From assembly GCF_003031675.1 (NCBI RefSeq), contig NZ_PYWX01000003.1, positions 1 through 64,000 on the forward strand: DNA of 64,000 nucleotides. The letters are read 5' to 3'. The notes below the pieces were generated by a model. It had not been told where the DNA came from. It was given only the letters and a program-made list of their open reading frames with translations, and made no database searches. Positions 8,830-17,343 of this stretch are shown here, one piece after another (the first letter of the stretch is position 1; every line of letters starts with the position of its first letter). Source of the DNA: Pseudomonas palleroniana (GTDB taxonomy: Bacteria > Pseudomonadota > Gammaproteobacteria > Pseudomonadales > Pseudomonadaceae). Both the position numbers and the translations under genes were made by a program.

Positions 8830-9925
8830 ATGGAAATCAACCCGATCCTTAACACCATCAAGGACCTGTCCGAGCGCTCCGAAACTATTCGGGGGTATCT
8901 TTGACTACGATCAAAAGCATGAGCGTCTGACCGAAGTCAATCGCGAGCTTGAAGATCCGAGTGTCTGGAACAAACCTGAATACGCCCAGGAACTGGGCCG
9001 CGAGCGCGCTGCGCTGGCGCAGATCGTCGACACCCTCGACGAATTGAATACCGGTCTGGCCGATTGCCGTGACCTGCTGGACATGGCCGTCGAAGAAAAC
9101 GACGAAGGCGCAGTGGGCGATGTCGTCGCCGAGTTGGCCCGTCTCGAGGAAAACCTCGCCAAGCTTGAATTCCGTCGCATGTTCAGCCACGAAATGGACC
9201 CGAACAACGCCTACCTGGATATCCAGGCCGGTTCCGGCGGCACCGAAGCCCAGGACTGGGCCAACATCCTGTTGCGCATGTACCTGCGCTGGGCCGACAA
9301 ACGCGGTTTCGACGCCACCATCATGGAATTGTCGGCCGGTGAAGTCGCCGGTATCAAGGGCGCGACCGTGCATATCAAGGGCGAATACGCCTTTGGTTGG
9401 CTGCGTACCGAGATCGGCGTGCACCGCCTGGTGCGCAAGAGCCCGTTCGACTCCGGCAACCGTCGCCATACTTCGTTCTCTGCGGTGTTCGTCTCGCCGG
9501 AGATCGATGACAAGGTGGAAATCGAGATCAACCCGGCCGACCTGCGGATCGACACCTATCGCTCCTCCGGCGCCGGTGGCCAGCACGTAAACACCACCGA
9601 CTCGGCCGTGCGTATCACCCACGTGCCGACCAACACGGTGGTCAGCTGCCAGAACGAACGTTCCCAGCACGCGAACAAGGACACCGCCATGAAAATGCTG
9701 CGGGCCAAGTTGTACGAGCAGGAAATGCAGAAGCGCAACGCCGCTTCCCAGGCACTGGAAGACACCAAGTCGGATATCGGCTGGGGTCACCAGATCCGCT
9801 CCTATGTGCTCGACGCGTCGCGGATCAAGGATCTGCGCACCAACATCGAACGCAGCGATTGTGACAAGGTGCTCGACGGTGATATCGACGAATACCTGGA
9901 AGCCAGCCTGAAATCCGGCCTGTAA
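8830..9925 (+). CDS. prfB: Peptide chain release factor 2, made by programmed +1 frameshift
   Basis: RF2 ends translation at UGA and UAA codons. The product of 364 residues is encoded in two frames: 8830-8901 (24 codons), then a +1 shift past U8902, then 8903-9925. Key motifs are the tripeptide anticodon region (SPFD in [12 protein letters not shown]) and the catalytic GGQ in [14 protein letters not shown]. It is followed 63 bases later by lysS, the usual pairing. An apparently short gene starting inside the second frame is an artefact of the frameshift. Confidence 0.96.
8888..8905 (+). promoter_or_regulatory. RF2 autoregulatory +1 frameshift site
   Basis: The in-frame sequence is CGG GGG TAT CTT TGA C. 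It contains the Shine-Dalgarno-like GGGGG, the slippery CTT and an in-frame UGA at 8902-8904 followed by C, the weakest context for termination. When RF2 is scarce the ribosome stalls at UGA, slips +1 on CUU and continues with GAC. This matches the well-established autoregulatory element of bacterial prfB. Codon 24 is CTT and the stop is codon 25. Confidence 0.95.
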
Positions 9926-9988
9926 TCCCTTGCCGGCGATCCCCGGCCGCAGGCCGGGGACAACGAACCTGATGGAAGATTTAAAGAC

Positions 9989-11491
9989 ATGAGCGACCAA
10001 CAACTCGACCCGCAAGCCCTGCAACAGGAAGAAAACTCCCTGATCGCCCTGCGCAAGGAAAAGCTTGCTGCCGAGCGCGCCAAGGGCAATGCCTTCCCCA
10101 ACGACTTCCGCCGCGACAACTACTGCGATGCCTTGCAGAAACAGTACGCGGACAAGACCAAGGAAGAGCTGGCAGAGGCTGCAATCCCGGTCAAGGTTGC
10201 CGGTCGCATCATGCTCGACCGTGGCTCGTTCCTGGTGATCCAGGACATGACCGGGCGTATCCAGGTCTACGTCAACCGCAAGACCTTGCCTGAAGAAACC
10301 CTGGCCGCGGTGAAAACCTGGGACATGGGCGACATCATCGCCGCCGAAGGCACCCTGGCCCGTTCCGGCAAGGGTGACCTGTACGTCGAAATGACCAGCG
10401 TGCGCCTGCTGACCAAATCCCTGCGCCCGCTGCCGGACAAGCACCATGGCCTGACCGACACCGAACAGCGCTACCGCCAGCGCTACGTTGACCTGATCGT
10501 CAACGAAGACGTGCGCCAGACCTTCCGCGTGCGTTCGCAAGTCATCGCGCACATCCGCAGCTTCCTGATGAAGCGCGACTTCCTCGAAGTCGAAACGCCG
10601 ATGTTGCAGACCATTCCTGGCGGCGCTGCAGCCAAGCCGTTCGAAACCCACCACAATGCGCTGGACATGGAAATGTTCCTGCGTATTGCCCCCGAGCTGT
10701 ACCTCAAGCGCCTGGTGGTGGGCGGCTTCGAGAAAGTTTTCGAGATCAACCGCAACTTCCGTAACGAAGGCGTTTCGACTCGTCACAACCCAGAATTCAC
10801 CATGTTGGAGTTCTACCAGGCTTACGCCGACTACGAAGACAACATGGACCTGACCGAAGAGCTGTTCCGCGAGCTGGCGCAGTTGGTCCTGGGCAGCACC
10901 GACGTACCGTACGGCGACAAGGTGTTCCACTTCGGCGAGCCGTTCGTGCGCCTGTCGGTGTTCGATTCGATCCTCAAGTACAACCCTGAGTTGACCGCTG
11001 ACGACCTGAACGACATCGACAAGGCCCGTGCCATTGCCAAGAAAGCCGGCGCCAAGGTGCTGGGTTTCGAAGGCCTGGGCAAACTGCAGGTGATGATTTT
11101 CGAAGAGCTGGTGGAGCACAAGCTCGAACAGCCGCACTTCATTACCCAGTACCCGTTCGAAGTGTCGCCGCTGGCCCGTCGCAATGACGACAACCCGAAC
11201 GTCACCGACCGTTTCGAGCTGTTCATCGGCGGCCGCGAAATCGCCAACGCTTACTCCGAGCTTAACGACGCGCAAGACCAGGCCGAGCGCTTCATGGCCC
11301 AGGTGGCCGACAAGGACGCCGGCGACGACGAAGCCATGCACTACGACGCCGACTTCGTCCGCGCCCTGGAGTACGGCATGCCGCCGACGGCGGGCGAAGG
11401 TATCGGCATCGACCGCCTGGTGATGTTGTTGACCAACTCACCGTCGATCCGCGATGTGATCTTGTTCCCGCACATGCGGCCACAAGCGTGA
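9989..11491 (+). CDS. lysS: Lysyl-tRNA synthetase, class II
   Basis: Charges tRNA-Lys with lysine; 500 residues, standard for the bacterial class II enzyme. An N-terminal OB-fold anticodon-binding domain (around [19 protein letters not shown]) precedes the catalytic core. Motif 2 is visible as [18 protein letters not shown] and motif 3 as [13 protein letters not shown] near the C-terminus. It ends 16 bases before a strong intrinsic terminator. The prfB-lysS pairing is conserved across gammaproteobacteria. Confidence 0.97.
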   Translation: MSDQQLDPQALQQEENSLIALRKEKLAAERAKGNAFPNDFRRDNYCDALQKQYADKTKEELAEAAIPVKVAGRIMLDRGSFLVIQDMTGRIQVYVNRKTLPEETLAAVKTWDMGDIIAAEGTLARSGKGDLYVEMTSVRLLTKSLRPLPDKHHGLTDTEQRYRQRYVDLIVNEDVRQTFRVRSQVIAHIRSFLMKRDFLEVETPMLQTIPGGAAAKPFETHHNALDMEMFLRIAPELYLKRLVVGGFEKVFEINRNFRNEGVSTRHNPEFTMLEFYQAYADYEDNMDLTEELFRELAQLVLGSTDVPYGDKVFHFGEPFVRLSVFDSILKYNPELTADDLNDIDKARAIAKKAGAKVLGFEGLGKLQVMIFEELVEHKLEQPHFITQYPFEVSPLARRNDDNPNVTDRFELFIGGREIANAYSELNDAQDQAERFMAQVADKDAGDDEAMHYDADFVRALEYGMPPTAGEGIGIDRLVMLLTNSPSIRDVILFPHMRPQA

Positions 11492-11507
11492 CCGTAGCGT
11501 AATCCGA

Positions 11508-11536
11508 AGCCGCCTTATATAAGGCGGCTTTTTTAT
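11508..11536 (+). terminator. Intrinsic terminator after lysS
   Basis: An 11-bp perfect inverted repeat (AGCCGCCTTAT/ATAAGGCGGCT) runs directly into a run of Ts. It closes the prfB-lysS unit before the TetR gene. Confidence 0.92.
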
Positions 11537-11597
11537 GCGGCGTCTATAAGCGTCAAGCGAACAGCGCCAGATTTTGATCAATGCAAGGATGTGTGTG

Positions 11598-12314
11598 GTG
11601 AACCGCGTAATGGCTCAAGAAGGCGCCGCCGGCATTGCGGCTGCCGTGGCTGAAAGTGTCCAGTACCAGGGCCGCAAGGCCAGTCGCCGGGGCAGCGAGC
11701 AACGTCGGCAAGACATTCTCGATGCGGCGATGCGCATCGTGGTGCGTGACGGCGTGCGCGCCGTGCGCCATCGCGCCGTGGCGGCGGAGGCGGGTGTGCC
11801 GTTGTCGGCCACCACCTATTACTTCAAGGATATCGATGATCTGCTCACCGACACGTTTGCCCAATACGTCGAACGCAGCGCGGCCTACATGGGCAAGCTG
11901 TGGGTGCGCAATGAGGGCCTGCTGCGCGAAATGGTCGCTTATGGTGACGGCAGCCCCGAATCCCGTTCGCAATTGGCCGATGATATTGCGCGGCTGACCG
12001 CCGATTACGTCTTGCGCCAGTTGACCAACCGTCGCGAGTACCTGATGGCCGAGCAGGCGTTTCGTCAGGAAGCGCTGCTCAACCCGCGCCTGGCCGAGCT
12101 GGTGCGTTCCCACCAGCAGATTCTGTTGCAGGGCACCGGGCAGTTTTTCCAGGTACTGGGCTCTCGCGAGCCGCAACAGGATGCCAAAGTGTTGACGGCG
12201 ATTATCGGTCGGATGGAGTATCAGGGCCTGCTTGACGGTCTGGAGCCGCTGACCGGTGAAGAGATGCTCGCGATTCTCAAGCGATACATGCATTTGGTGT
12301 TGGCCTCGGTCTGA
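11598..12314 (+). CDS. TetR-family transcriptional regulator
   Basis: DNA-binding repressor of 238 residues with an unknown ligand. The TetR helix-turn-helix is clear: RRQDILDAAMRIVVRDGVRAV, then HRAVAAEAGVPLSATTYYFKDIDDLL. The C-terminal half is a ligand-binding domain of no recognisable subclass. I place the start at the GTG at 11598, eight bases after AAGGA. GTG at 11595, TTG at 11574 and ATG at 11610 are alternatives. It stands between lysS and the QEGLA-motif gene, both on the same strand. I recall a TetR gene at the equivalent place in PAO1, but its targets are not known to me. Confidence 0.85.
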   Translation: MNRVMAQEGAAGIAAAVAESVQYQGRKASRRGSEQRRQDILDAAMRIVVRDGVRAVRHRAVAAEAGVPLSATTYYFKDIDDLLTDTFAQYVERSAAYMGKLWVRNEGLLREMVAYGDGSPESRSQLADDIARLTADYVLRQLTNRREYLMAEQAFRQEALLNPRLAELVRSHQQILLQGTGQFFQVLGSREPQQDAKVLTAIIGRMEYQGLLDGLEPLTGEEMLAILKRYMHLVLASV

Positions 12315-12387
12315 CACTACGCTCCAGGTAACACTCACCTTGCACCTGCAGCGCGCGAGCCGATAACGTTTATAGAGGAAGCACCAG

Positions 12388-13665
12388 GTGGACGATTACC
12401 AGCAGACGATACGCACCTTGTCTGATCGCATTGTGCTGGCGCAAACACCGATTCGCGTCCTTGACGCCGTGAAGTGGGACGAAAATATTCGCCAGGGGTT
12501 CCTCAAGGCCAAGGGCAAGGCCATGCCTGCCGTGGATCGTGATTACTACCTCAACCGACCGTTGTCGTTCGATTCCAGCGCCGTGAAGCTGGAGTTCCAG
12601 AACATCGAGCGGGACATTACCCGCCGTCTCGGCCAGTTCAGCCCGGTCGGGCAGATCATGCGCCGCATGTGCCGCGAGTACCGCATGGTCGTGCGCATGC
12701 TCGAAGCCCGCGGCACCGAGGATTTCGGCCTGATTTCCCAGGAGCTGTACGGCGCCGCCTCCGATGCGTTCCATGCCGGCGACCCGACCCTGGCGGACCT
12801 CGGCCTGATGCTCTCCGACTACCTGAACAATATCGACGGCCGTGGCGACCTCAAGGACGAAGCCAAGACCCTGACGGCCAAGGATGCCGTCGCCTTGCTG
12901 CAAACCCGCTTGAATAAAGTGTTTGGCGAGGCCGAGGAAACCATCCGTGTGTTCGAGTCCGATGGGATTGTCGCTGACGCTGCGGCGGGGGCCGACTACA
13001 TCAAGATCCGCGCCGACGCGATGTTCAACGAGCGCGATGTGCGCGCCCTGGAGGTGCATGAAGGTCTGGTCCACGTCGGCACCACCCTGAACGGCCTGAA
13101 CCAGCCGATCTGCACGTTCCTGTCCAAGGGCCCACCGTCGTCCACCGTGACCCAGGAAGGCTTGGCGATTCTGATGGAAATCATCACCTTCGCCTCTTAC
13201 CCAAGCCGCTTGCGTAAATTGACCAACCGCACCCGCGCCATCCATATGGTGGAAGAGGGCGCTGACTTCCTGCAGGTGTTCGAGTTCTTCCGCGAGCAGG
13301 GCTTTGAGATGGCTGAAAGCTACGGCAATGCCAGCCGGGTGTTCCGAGGTTCGGTGCCGACCGGCTTACCGTTTACCAAGGATCTGTCCTACCTCAAGGG
13401 CTTTATCATGGTCTACAACTACATCCAGCTCGCAGTGCGCAAAGGCAAGCTGGAACAAGTGCCGCTGTTGTTCTGCGGCAAGACCACCCTGGAAGACATG
13501 CGCACCTTGCGCCAACTGGTCGACGAAGGCCTGGTGGTACCGCCCAAATACCTGCCCGAGCAGTTTCGCGACATGAACGCGTTGGCGGCCTGGATGTGCT
13601 TTTCCAACTTCCTCAACCACTTGAGCCTGGACCGGATCGAGGCCGATTACTCCAATATTCTTTAG
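12388..13665 (+). CDS. Flavohemoglobin expression-modulating QEGLA motif protein (DUF1704)
   Basis: Conserved protein of 425 residues named for its signature motif, seen here as TVTQEGLAILMEIITFA around residue 255. The upstream segment ALEVHEGLVHVGTTLNG and the QEG motif together look like a metallopeptidase-type HExxH-like arrangement (HEGLVH). The family is often classed as tyrosine-carboxypeptidase-like on that basis. The start is a GTG at 12388 behind a GAGGAAG ribosome site. The physiological role is not established, and the flavohemoglobin link is a family label only. A lipoprotein hydrolase gene follows 27 bases downstream. Confidence 0.85.
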   Translation: MDDYQQTIRTLSDRIVLAQTPIRVLDAVKWDENIRQGFLKAKGKAMPAVDRDYYLNRPLSFDSSAVKLEFQNIERDITRRLGQFSPVGQIMRRMCREYRMVVRMLEARGTEDFGLISQELYGAASDAFHAGDPTLADLGLMLSDYLNNIDGRGDLKDEAKTLTAKDAVALLQTRLNKVFGEAEETIRVFESDGIVADAAAGADYIKIRADAMFNERDVRALEVHEGLVHVGTTLNGLNQPICTFLSKGPPSSTVTQEGLAILMEIITFASYPSRLRKLTNRTRAIHMVEEGADFLQVFEFFREQGFEMAESYGNASRVFRGSVPTGLPFTKDLSYLKGFIMVYNYIQLAVRKGKLEQVPLLFCGKTTLEDMRTLRQLVDEGLVVPPKYLPEQFRDMNALAAWMCFSNFLNHLSLDRIEADYSNIL

Positions 13666-13692
13666 GTTATTGGCCTGTGGAGGCTTTAACGG

Positions 13693-14598
13693 ATGAGAGT
13701 CCTCGGTATTCTGTGCCTGTTACTGACATTGAGCGGCTGCAGTTCACTGCTGTTCTATCCCGAACCCGGCCTGCCGTTCACGCCGGAAAAAGCGCACCTG
13801 CACTACCGTGACGTCACCCTCACGACCGCTGACGGGGTAAAACTTCACGCCTGGTGGTTGCCGGCCAAGCCCGGCGTGCCGCTCAAGGGCACGGTGCTTC
13901 ATCTGCACGGCAATGGCGGCAACCTGGCCTGGCACCTCGGTGGCAGTTGGTGGTTGCCGGAGCAGGGCTATCAGGTGTTGATGCTCGACTACCGTGGCTA
14001 CGGGTTATCGGAGGGTAAACCGTCATTGCCGGCGATTTACCAGGATATCGATGCGGCCTGGCAATGGCTCGATCAAGCGCCTGAAACCCGGGGCCAACCC
14101 CTGGTTGTCCTGGGGCAAAGCCTGGGCGGTGCGCTGGCTGTGCATTACCTGGCCGCGCACCCGGAGCGTCAACCCCAACTGAAGGCCTTGGTGCTGGATG
14201 GCGTGCCCGCCAGTTATCGTGACGTAGGGCAATTCGCCTTGAGCACTTCCTGGTTAACATGGCCATTCCAGGTGCCGCTGTCCTGGCTGGTGCCCGACGC
14301 CGACAGTGCGATCAACGCCATGCCGGCGCTGACCGGTGTACCCAAGCTGCTGTTCCATAGCCTGGATGACCCGATTGTGCCGCTGGCCAACGGTATCCGC
14401 TTGTATCAGGCCGCGCCGCCGCCGCGTGTATTGCAATTGACCCGTGGCGATCATGTGCAGACCTTTGCCGACACGACCTGGCAGACCGTGATGCTGCGTT
14501 ATCTGGACGATCCGCAGCACTTCAACGGCCTGCGCCGCCTGGGCGAGATCCCGAATTATCCGACTCCTAAAGTTGATTCATCAGAGAGCCCGCAATGA
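13693..14598 (+). CDS. Lipoprotein alpha/beta hydrolase
   Basis: Predicted serine hydrolase of 301 residues anchored in the envelope. It begins with a lipoprotein signal (MRVLGILCLLLTLSGC, lipobox LSGC). The alpha/beta-hydrolase landmarks are an oxyanion-side HLHGNGGNLAWH, the nucleophile elbow GQSLGG, an acid in FHSLDDPIVP and a late histidine in RGDHVQTF. Substrate unknown; relatives are often annotated as BAAT or lysophospholipase-like. It overlaps the next gene by four bases (ATGA), suggesting a two-gene unit. Confidence 0.85.
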   Translation: MRVLGILCLLLTLSGCSSLLFYPEPGLPFTPEKAHLHYRDVTLTTADGVKLHAWWLPAKPGVPLKGTVLHLHGNGGNLAWHLGGSWWLPEQGYQVLMLDYRGYGLSEGKPSLPAIYQDIDAAWQWLDQAPETRGQPLVVLGQSLGGALAVHYLAAHPERQPQLKALVLDGVPASYRDVGQFALSTSWLTWPFQVPLSWLVPDADSAINAMPALTGVPKLLFHSLDDPIVPLANGIRLYQAAPPPRVLQLTRGDHVQTFADTTWQTVMLRYLDDPQHFNGLRRLGEIPNYPTPKVDSSESPQ

Positions 14599-14921
14599 GT
14601 GAAGAACGCAACATGATTCCACTGATCCTCACCGGTATCGGCACCATCATCGGTACCGTCGGTTGCCTGTGGTTTTATGGCTACCTGCATTTCGCCAAGC
14701 CGGAGGACGCATTGCTTCTGAGCGATTTCACGATGCTCAAGACCGTGCCGGGAGAGGATTACAAAATCTCCCTGACCCCGGCCGCGCAAGTGGCGCAGTG
14801 CGTTGACGGTGTGCTGGTGATGTTCGACACCGATCAGAAGGGCCTCAGCGGCGTGCTGGTCAACAACAAGAAACAGGCTGTGCGCTGCCTCGGCCAGGAA
14901 ACACCGCAACTTCAGCAGTAA
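14595..14921 (+). CDS. Conserved hypothetical membrane-anchored protein
   Basis: Small protein of 108 residues with one N-terminal membrane helix (about 8-30: IPLILTGIGTIIGTVGCLWFY) and a soluble C-terminal domain. I do not recognise a family. It is translationally coupled to the preceding lipoprotein hydrolase through an ATGA overlap, so the two may act together at the membrane. Two cysteines lie in the soluble part. Confidence 0.75.
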   Translation: MSEERNMIPLILTGIGTIIGTVGCLWFYGYLHFAKPEDALLLSDFTMLKTVPGEDYKISLTPAAQVAQCVDGVLVMFDTDQKGLSGVLVNNKKQAVRCLGQETPQLQQ

Positions 14922-15040
14922 ATCGCTCCAATTAACCGTTTCTGAAATATCTGGAACCGTATTCCGTAAGACGCCACTCAATGCCCAGTCAGCGGTGCTG
15001 ACGGGTAACTTACGAATAGTCAGCCAGGGGGGAAGTCACG

Positions 15041-15214
15041 GTGAATATCGGTGCGATCAGTAGGATGTTGGACATGGCCCGGGCGCAGCAGATTCTGGAT
15101 GAGTGCAGCGAGTGCGAGGCTGAGTCGCCCCAAGCGAAGCGAGATGAACTGAAGCGCAAGCTGGAGTTTGATCCTTTCGGCGCCGACGAAAATAAACCCC
15201 AGATCCAGTACTGA
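15041..15214 (+). CDS. Small conserved hypothetical protein (57 aa)
   Basis: A short reading frame starts at GTG 15041, eight bases after AGGGGGGAA, and ends at TGA 15212-15214, just before a bidirectional terminator. The product begins MNIGAISRMLDMARAQ. It is hydrophilic and highly charged, with an ECSECE motif and no signal peptide or membrane segment. The strong ribosome site, terminator placement and coding-like third-position GC support a real gene. Function unknown. Confidence 0.65.
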   Translation: MNIGAISRMLDMARAQQILDECSECEAESPQAKRDELKRKLEFDPFGADENKPQIQY

Positions 15215-15217
15215 ACG

Positions 15218-15248
15218 AAAAAACCCACCGTCTCCGGTGGGTTTTTTT
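15218..15248. terminator. Bidirectional intrinsic terminator
   Basis: A run of As, the stem ACCCACCG/CGGTGGGT and a run of Ts form a symmetric hairpin usable on both strands. It serves the 57-residue gene on the plus strand and lptF on the minus strand, which converge here. Confidence 0.9.
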
Positions 15249-15264
15249 ATCCAGCTTCAATCAA

Positions 15265-16050
15265 TCAGTTAGCCAGGCTGGAGCGCGGCTTGACTGGCTG
15301 GTTGTCGTTGGAGATGGTCACTTCAACGCGACGGTTCATGGCACGGCCCGATGCGCTGCCGTTGTCGGCAACCGGGTATTCCTTGCCGTAACCCTGGGTC
15401 ACGATGCGCGAGATATCCACGCCTTGTTGCGCCAGTGCACGTTGTACCGAAGCGGCACGACGCTCGGACAGGCTCTGGTTGTACGAATCGGAACCGGTGC
15501 TGTCGGTGTAGCCTTCGACGATCACTTTACGGTCCGGGTTATCGCGCAGGAACTGCGCCAGCTTGGTGATGTTGACCAGGCCGCTGGATTTCAGGTCGGA
15601 CTTGTTGGTGGCGAACAGCACGTCACCGAAAGTCACCAGGGTGCCACGATCGGTCTGCTTGGCGTTCAAGCTGTCTTGCAGTTGCTTGATCTGCGCATCA
15701 CGGGCTTGCAGCAGGGCGCGGGCACGTTCGTCACCGGCGTTTTTCAGCTTGGCTTCGGATTCACGCAGCACGATGGTGTCTTTGGCCACTTCAACGCGCT
15801 GGTTGGTCAGGTAGGCCAACTGGTCGACTTTCTTCTCGTCTTCCTTGTCACGGTAGGCTTTTTCAGCCTTGTCCAACCAATCGCTGGCGTCCTTGGTTTC
15901 CAGAGCCGCCAACTTGGTGGCTTGCGGGTTGGTCTGCAAAGCCGCGAAATTGGTCTTGGCGTTTTCCAGGTTCTGGTTCGGTGGGGTGGAGCAGGCCGCC
16001 AGAGCAACGCTCATTGCCAACAGGGCAGGGATCATCAGTTGTTTACGCAT
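15265..16050 (-). CDS. lptF: LptF, OmpA-family outer-membrane lipoprotein
   Basis: Lipoprotein of 261 residues. The signal peptide ends at the lipobox LAAC (residues 17-20). A DUF4398-like region rich in Lys and Ala (about 28-125) follows, then a C-terminal OmpA peptidoglycan-binding domain with VIVEGYTDSTGSDSYNQSLS and AMNRRVEVTI. In P. aeruginosa, LptF is an AlgU-dependent outer-membrane protein tied to stress survival. It follows a second DUF4398 lipoprotein gene on the same strand with a gap of 56 bases. Both probably use the AlgU-like promoter at 16646-16673. Confidence 0.88.
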   Translation of the reverse strand: MRKQLMIPALLAMSVALAACSTPPNQNLENAKTNFAALQTNPQATKLAALETKDASDWLDKAEKAYRDKEDEKKVDQLAYLTNQRVEVAKDTIVLRESEAKLKNAGDERARALLQARDAQIKQLQDSLNAKQTDRGTLVTFGDVLFATNKSDLKSSGLVNITKLAQFLRDNPDRKVIVEGYTDSTGSDSYNQSLSERRAASVQRALAQQGVDISRIVTQGYGKEYPVADNGSASGRAMNRRVEVTISNDNQPVKPRSSLAN

Positions 16051-16106
16051 AATCGTGTCGTCCTTTCAGTTCGATTTCGGGTGCAATGCAATCAGGGGCA
16101 GCGGGC

Positions 16107-16532
16107 TTATTTCTGCTGGATAACAGCCGGGCGCATACCTTCCTGACGCAGCTCCTGAACAGCTTTCTGGGAATCCTTCACGGCCTGTTGAGCCTTGGCT
16201 GCCTGGGCCTTGCGCTCTGCAACGCGAGCGTCCCATTCGGCTTGTTCAGCCAACTGACGGGCTTTGTCGTAGTTCTTGTCGTGCATGGCGATTTCGGCTT
16301 CTTTGAGCTTGTCCTGGGCCGATTTCATTTCCACAGCCGCGAACTCGGTACCGCCAGCGCTGACTGCGCTGTTAACAGCCGATTGAGTCACCGCATATTG
16401 CTCAGTCGGAGGGTTGCCTGCGCAACCCGCCAGTACGAAGCTGGTGCCGATCGCCAGCGCGGCCAATTTGAGCCCGCGCAGGTGGTTAAACGAGGATTTG
16501 GCAGTGCTGGTTTTCATCGTCTTCAACTCCAT
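16107..16532 (-). CDS. DUF4398 lipoprotein
   Basis: Lipoprotein of 141 residues. The signal peptide ends at VLAGC and the mature part is an Ala/Lys/Glu-rich helical DUF4398 domain (AVEMKSAQDKLKEAEIAMHDKNYDKA..). It resembles the N-terminal region of LptF but lacks the OmpA domain. I place the start at the ATG with complement at 16530-16532, seven bases after AGGAG. A second ATG 15 bases downstream is also possible. Likely envelope-associated and co-expressed with lptF. Confidence 0.85.
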   Translation of the reverse strand: MELKTMKTSTAKSSFNHLRGLKLAALAIGTSFVLAGCAGNPPTEQYAVTQSAVNSAVSAGGTEFAAVEMKSAQDKLKEAEIAMHDKNYDKARQLAEQAEWDARVAERKAQAAKAQQAVKDSQKAVQELRQEGMRPAVIQQK

Positions 16533-16645
16533 TGGATAACTCCTGAAAAACATCAAAATCCACTTCGTTGGTCAGCGGTTGGGGCCCGGCGGTAAAGCTC
16601 GAAATGCCCTTTCAAACGGCCGTTCCAAGTTGATGGCTTACTGGC

Positions 16646-16673
16646 TGTGACCTGAGGCTTTTTTCAAAAGTTC
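16646..16673 (-). promoter_or_regulatory. AlgU/sigma-22-type promoter for the DUF4398-lptF operon
   Basis: On the minus strand GAACTT (16668-16673) is followed after 17 bases by TCACA (16646-16650). This matches the AlgU consensus GAACTT-N16/17-TCnnA. Transcription would start near 16640, leaving a leader of about 105 bases. lptF is known to be AlgU-dependent in P. aeruginosa, which supports the call. A nearby 12-bp palindrome (CTGACTGGTCAG, 16709-16720) could be an operator. Confidence 0.7.
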
Positions 16674-16815
16674 AGAGAAGATGGCGATTTGCCTAAAAAA
16701 ATATTTGACTGACTGGTCAGCGTTTTGAACATGGAACTTTCGTCGCGCGCAGCGGTACTCCGAGCCTGTGAAAGGCCCGGAATACAAGGGGTTTACCGGT
16801 TTTTAGAGTGGTTCG

Positions 16816-17160
16816 TCAGTGCTTCTGTTTATCGGCACTTGCCGAAAAATCATGCAGATAGCGTCGCGACAGGCTGAGAAAGCGTGGGGTAGGGCCGACG
16901 TCCTCATACAACGGATCGCCCTCTTCATCGGTGGCAATCACCTGTTGACCCTTGATGTACGGAAAGCTGGCTTCGAGCTCTTCAAGGGCGGCGCCGATCA
17001 GTTCGCCGAGCAGTTCTTCGGTGTGGCGCTTGGGGTACATCTCGGCAATGGCGGCCAGCCTCGCGGCGGCCTCCACATCCAGATGGATCGCGTATTCGGT
17101 TTTGGTCATGCGACCCTTGGCGGTTTCTTCCCAATGCTGGGCCAGTTCTCGAATTTTCAT
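16816..17160 (-). CDS. Conserved hypothetical protein
   Basis: Soluble protein of 114 residues, begun at the ATG with complement at 17158-17160, which has GAGG six bases upstream. No membrane segment is visible. The N-terminal half (LAQHWEETAKGRMTKTEYAI..LDVEAAARLAAIAEMYP) looks like a small helical, ribbon-helix-helix-like fold. I have seen similar Pseudomonas proteins labelled 'pilin assembly', but nothing here supports that role. It is followed by a divergent gap to ppc. Confidence 0.7.
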   Translation of the reverse strand: MKIRELAQHWEETAKGRMTKTEYAIHLDVEAAARLAAIAEMYPKRHTEELLGELIGAALEELEASFPYIKGQQVIATDEEGDPLYEDVGPTPRFLSLSRRYLHDFSASADKQKH

Positions 17161-17343
17161 GGCTACCTCAATATGCCCGCGGGTTGCGGGCGCTGATGAG
17201 TGACCAGTCGCTGATGTGGATAACACGGCGACTCATAGTTGAGACTAGCTGCAATTGATAAGGTTTAAAGCCTTGTCAGAAACCGACGTCGGCGGCACTC
17301 TTGAACCCCTGCGCGTCCCGGATTTCTGGCTGGAGATTGGCTG

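Noticed and set aside
9044..9925. prfB read as a short gene of 293 residues
   Set aside because: The true product begins at 8830 and needs the +1 frameshift at the UGA at 8902-8904; the short version would lack the N-terminal domain.
8885..11341. Long open reading frame antisense to prfB and lysS (about 818 codons)
   Set aside because: It lies wholly opposite two well-established genes. Long antisense frames are expected in high-GC DNA with biased third positions, and its translation has no recognisable domain.
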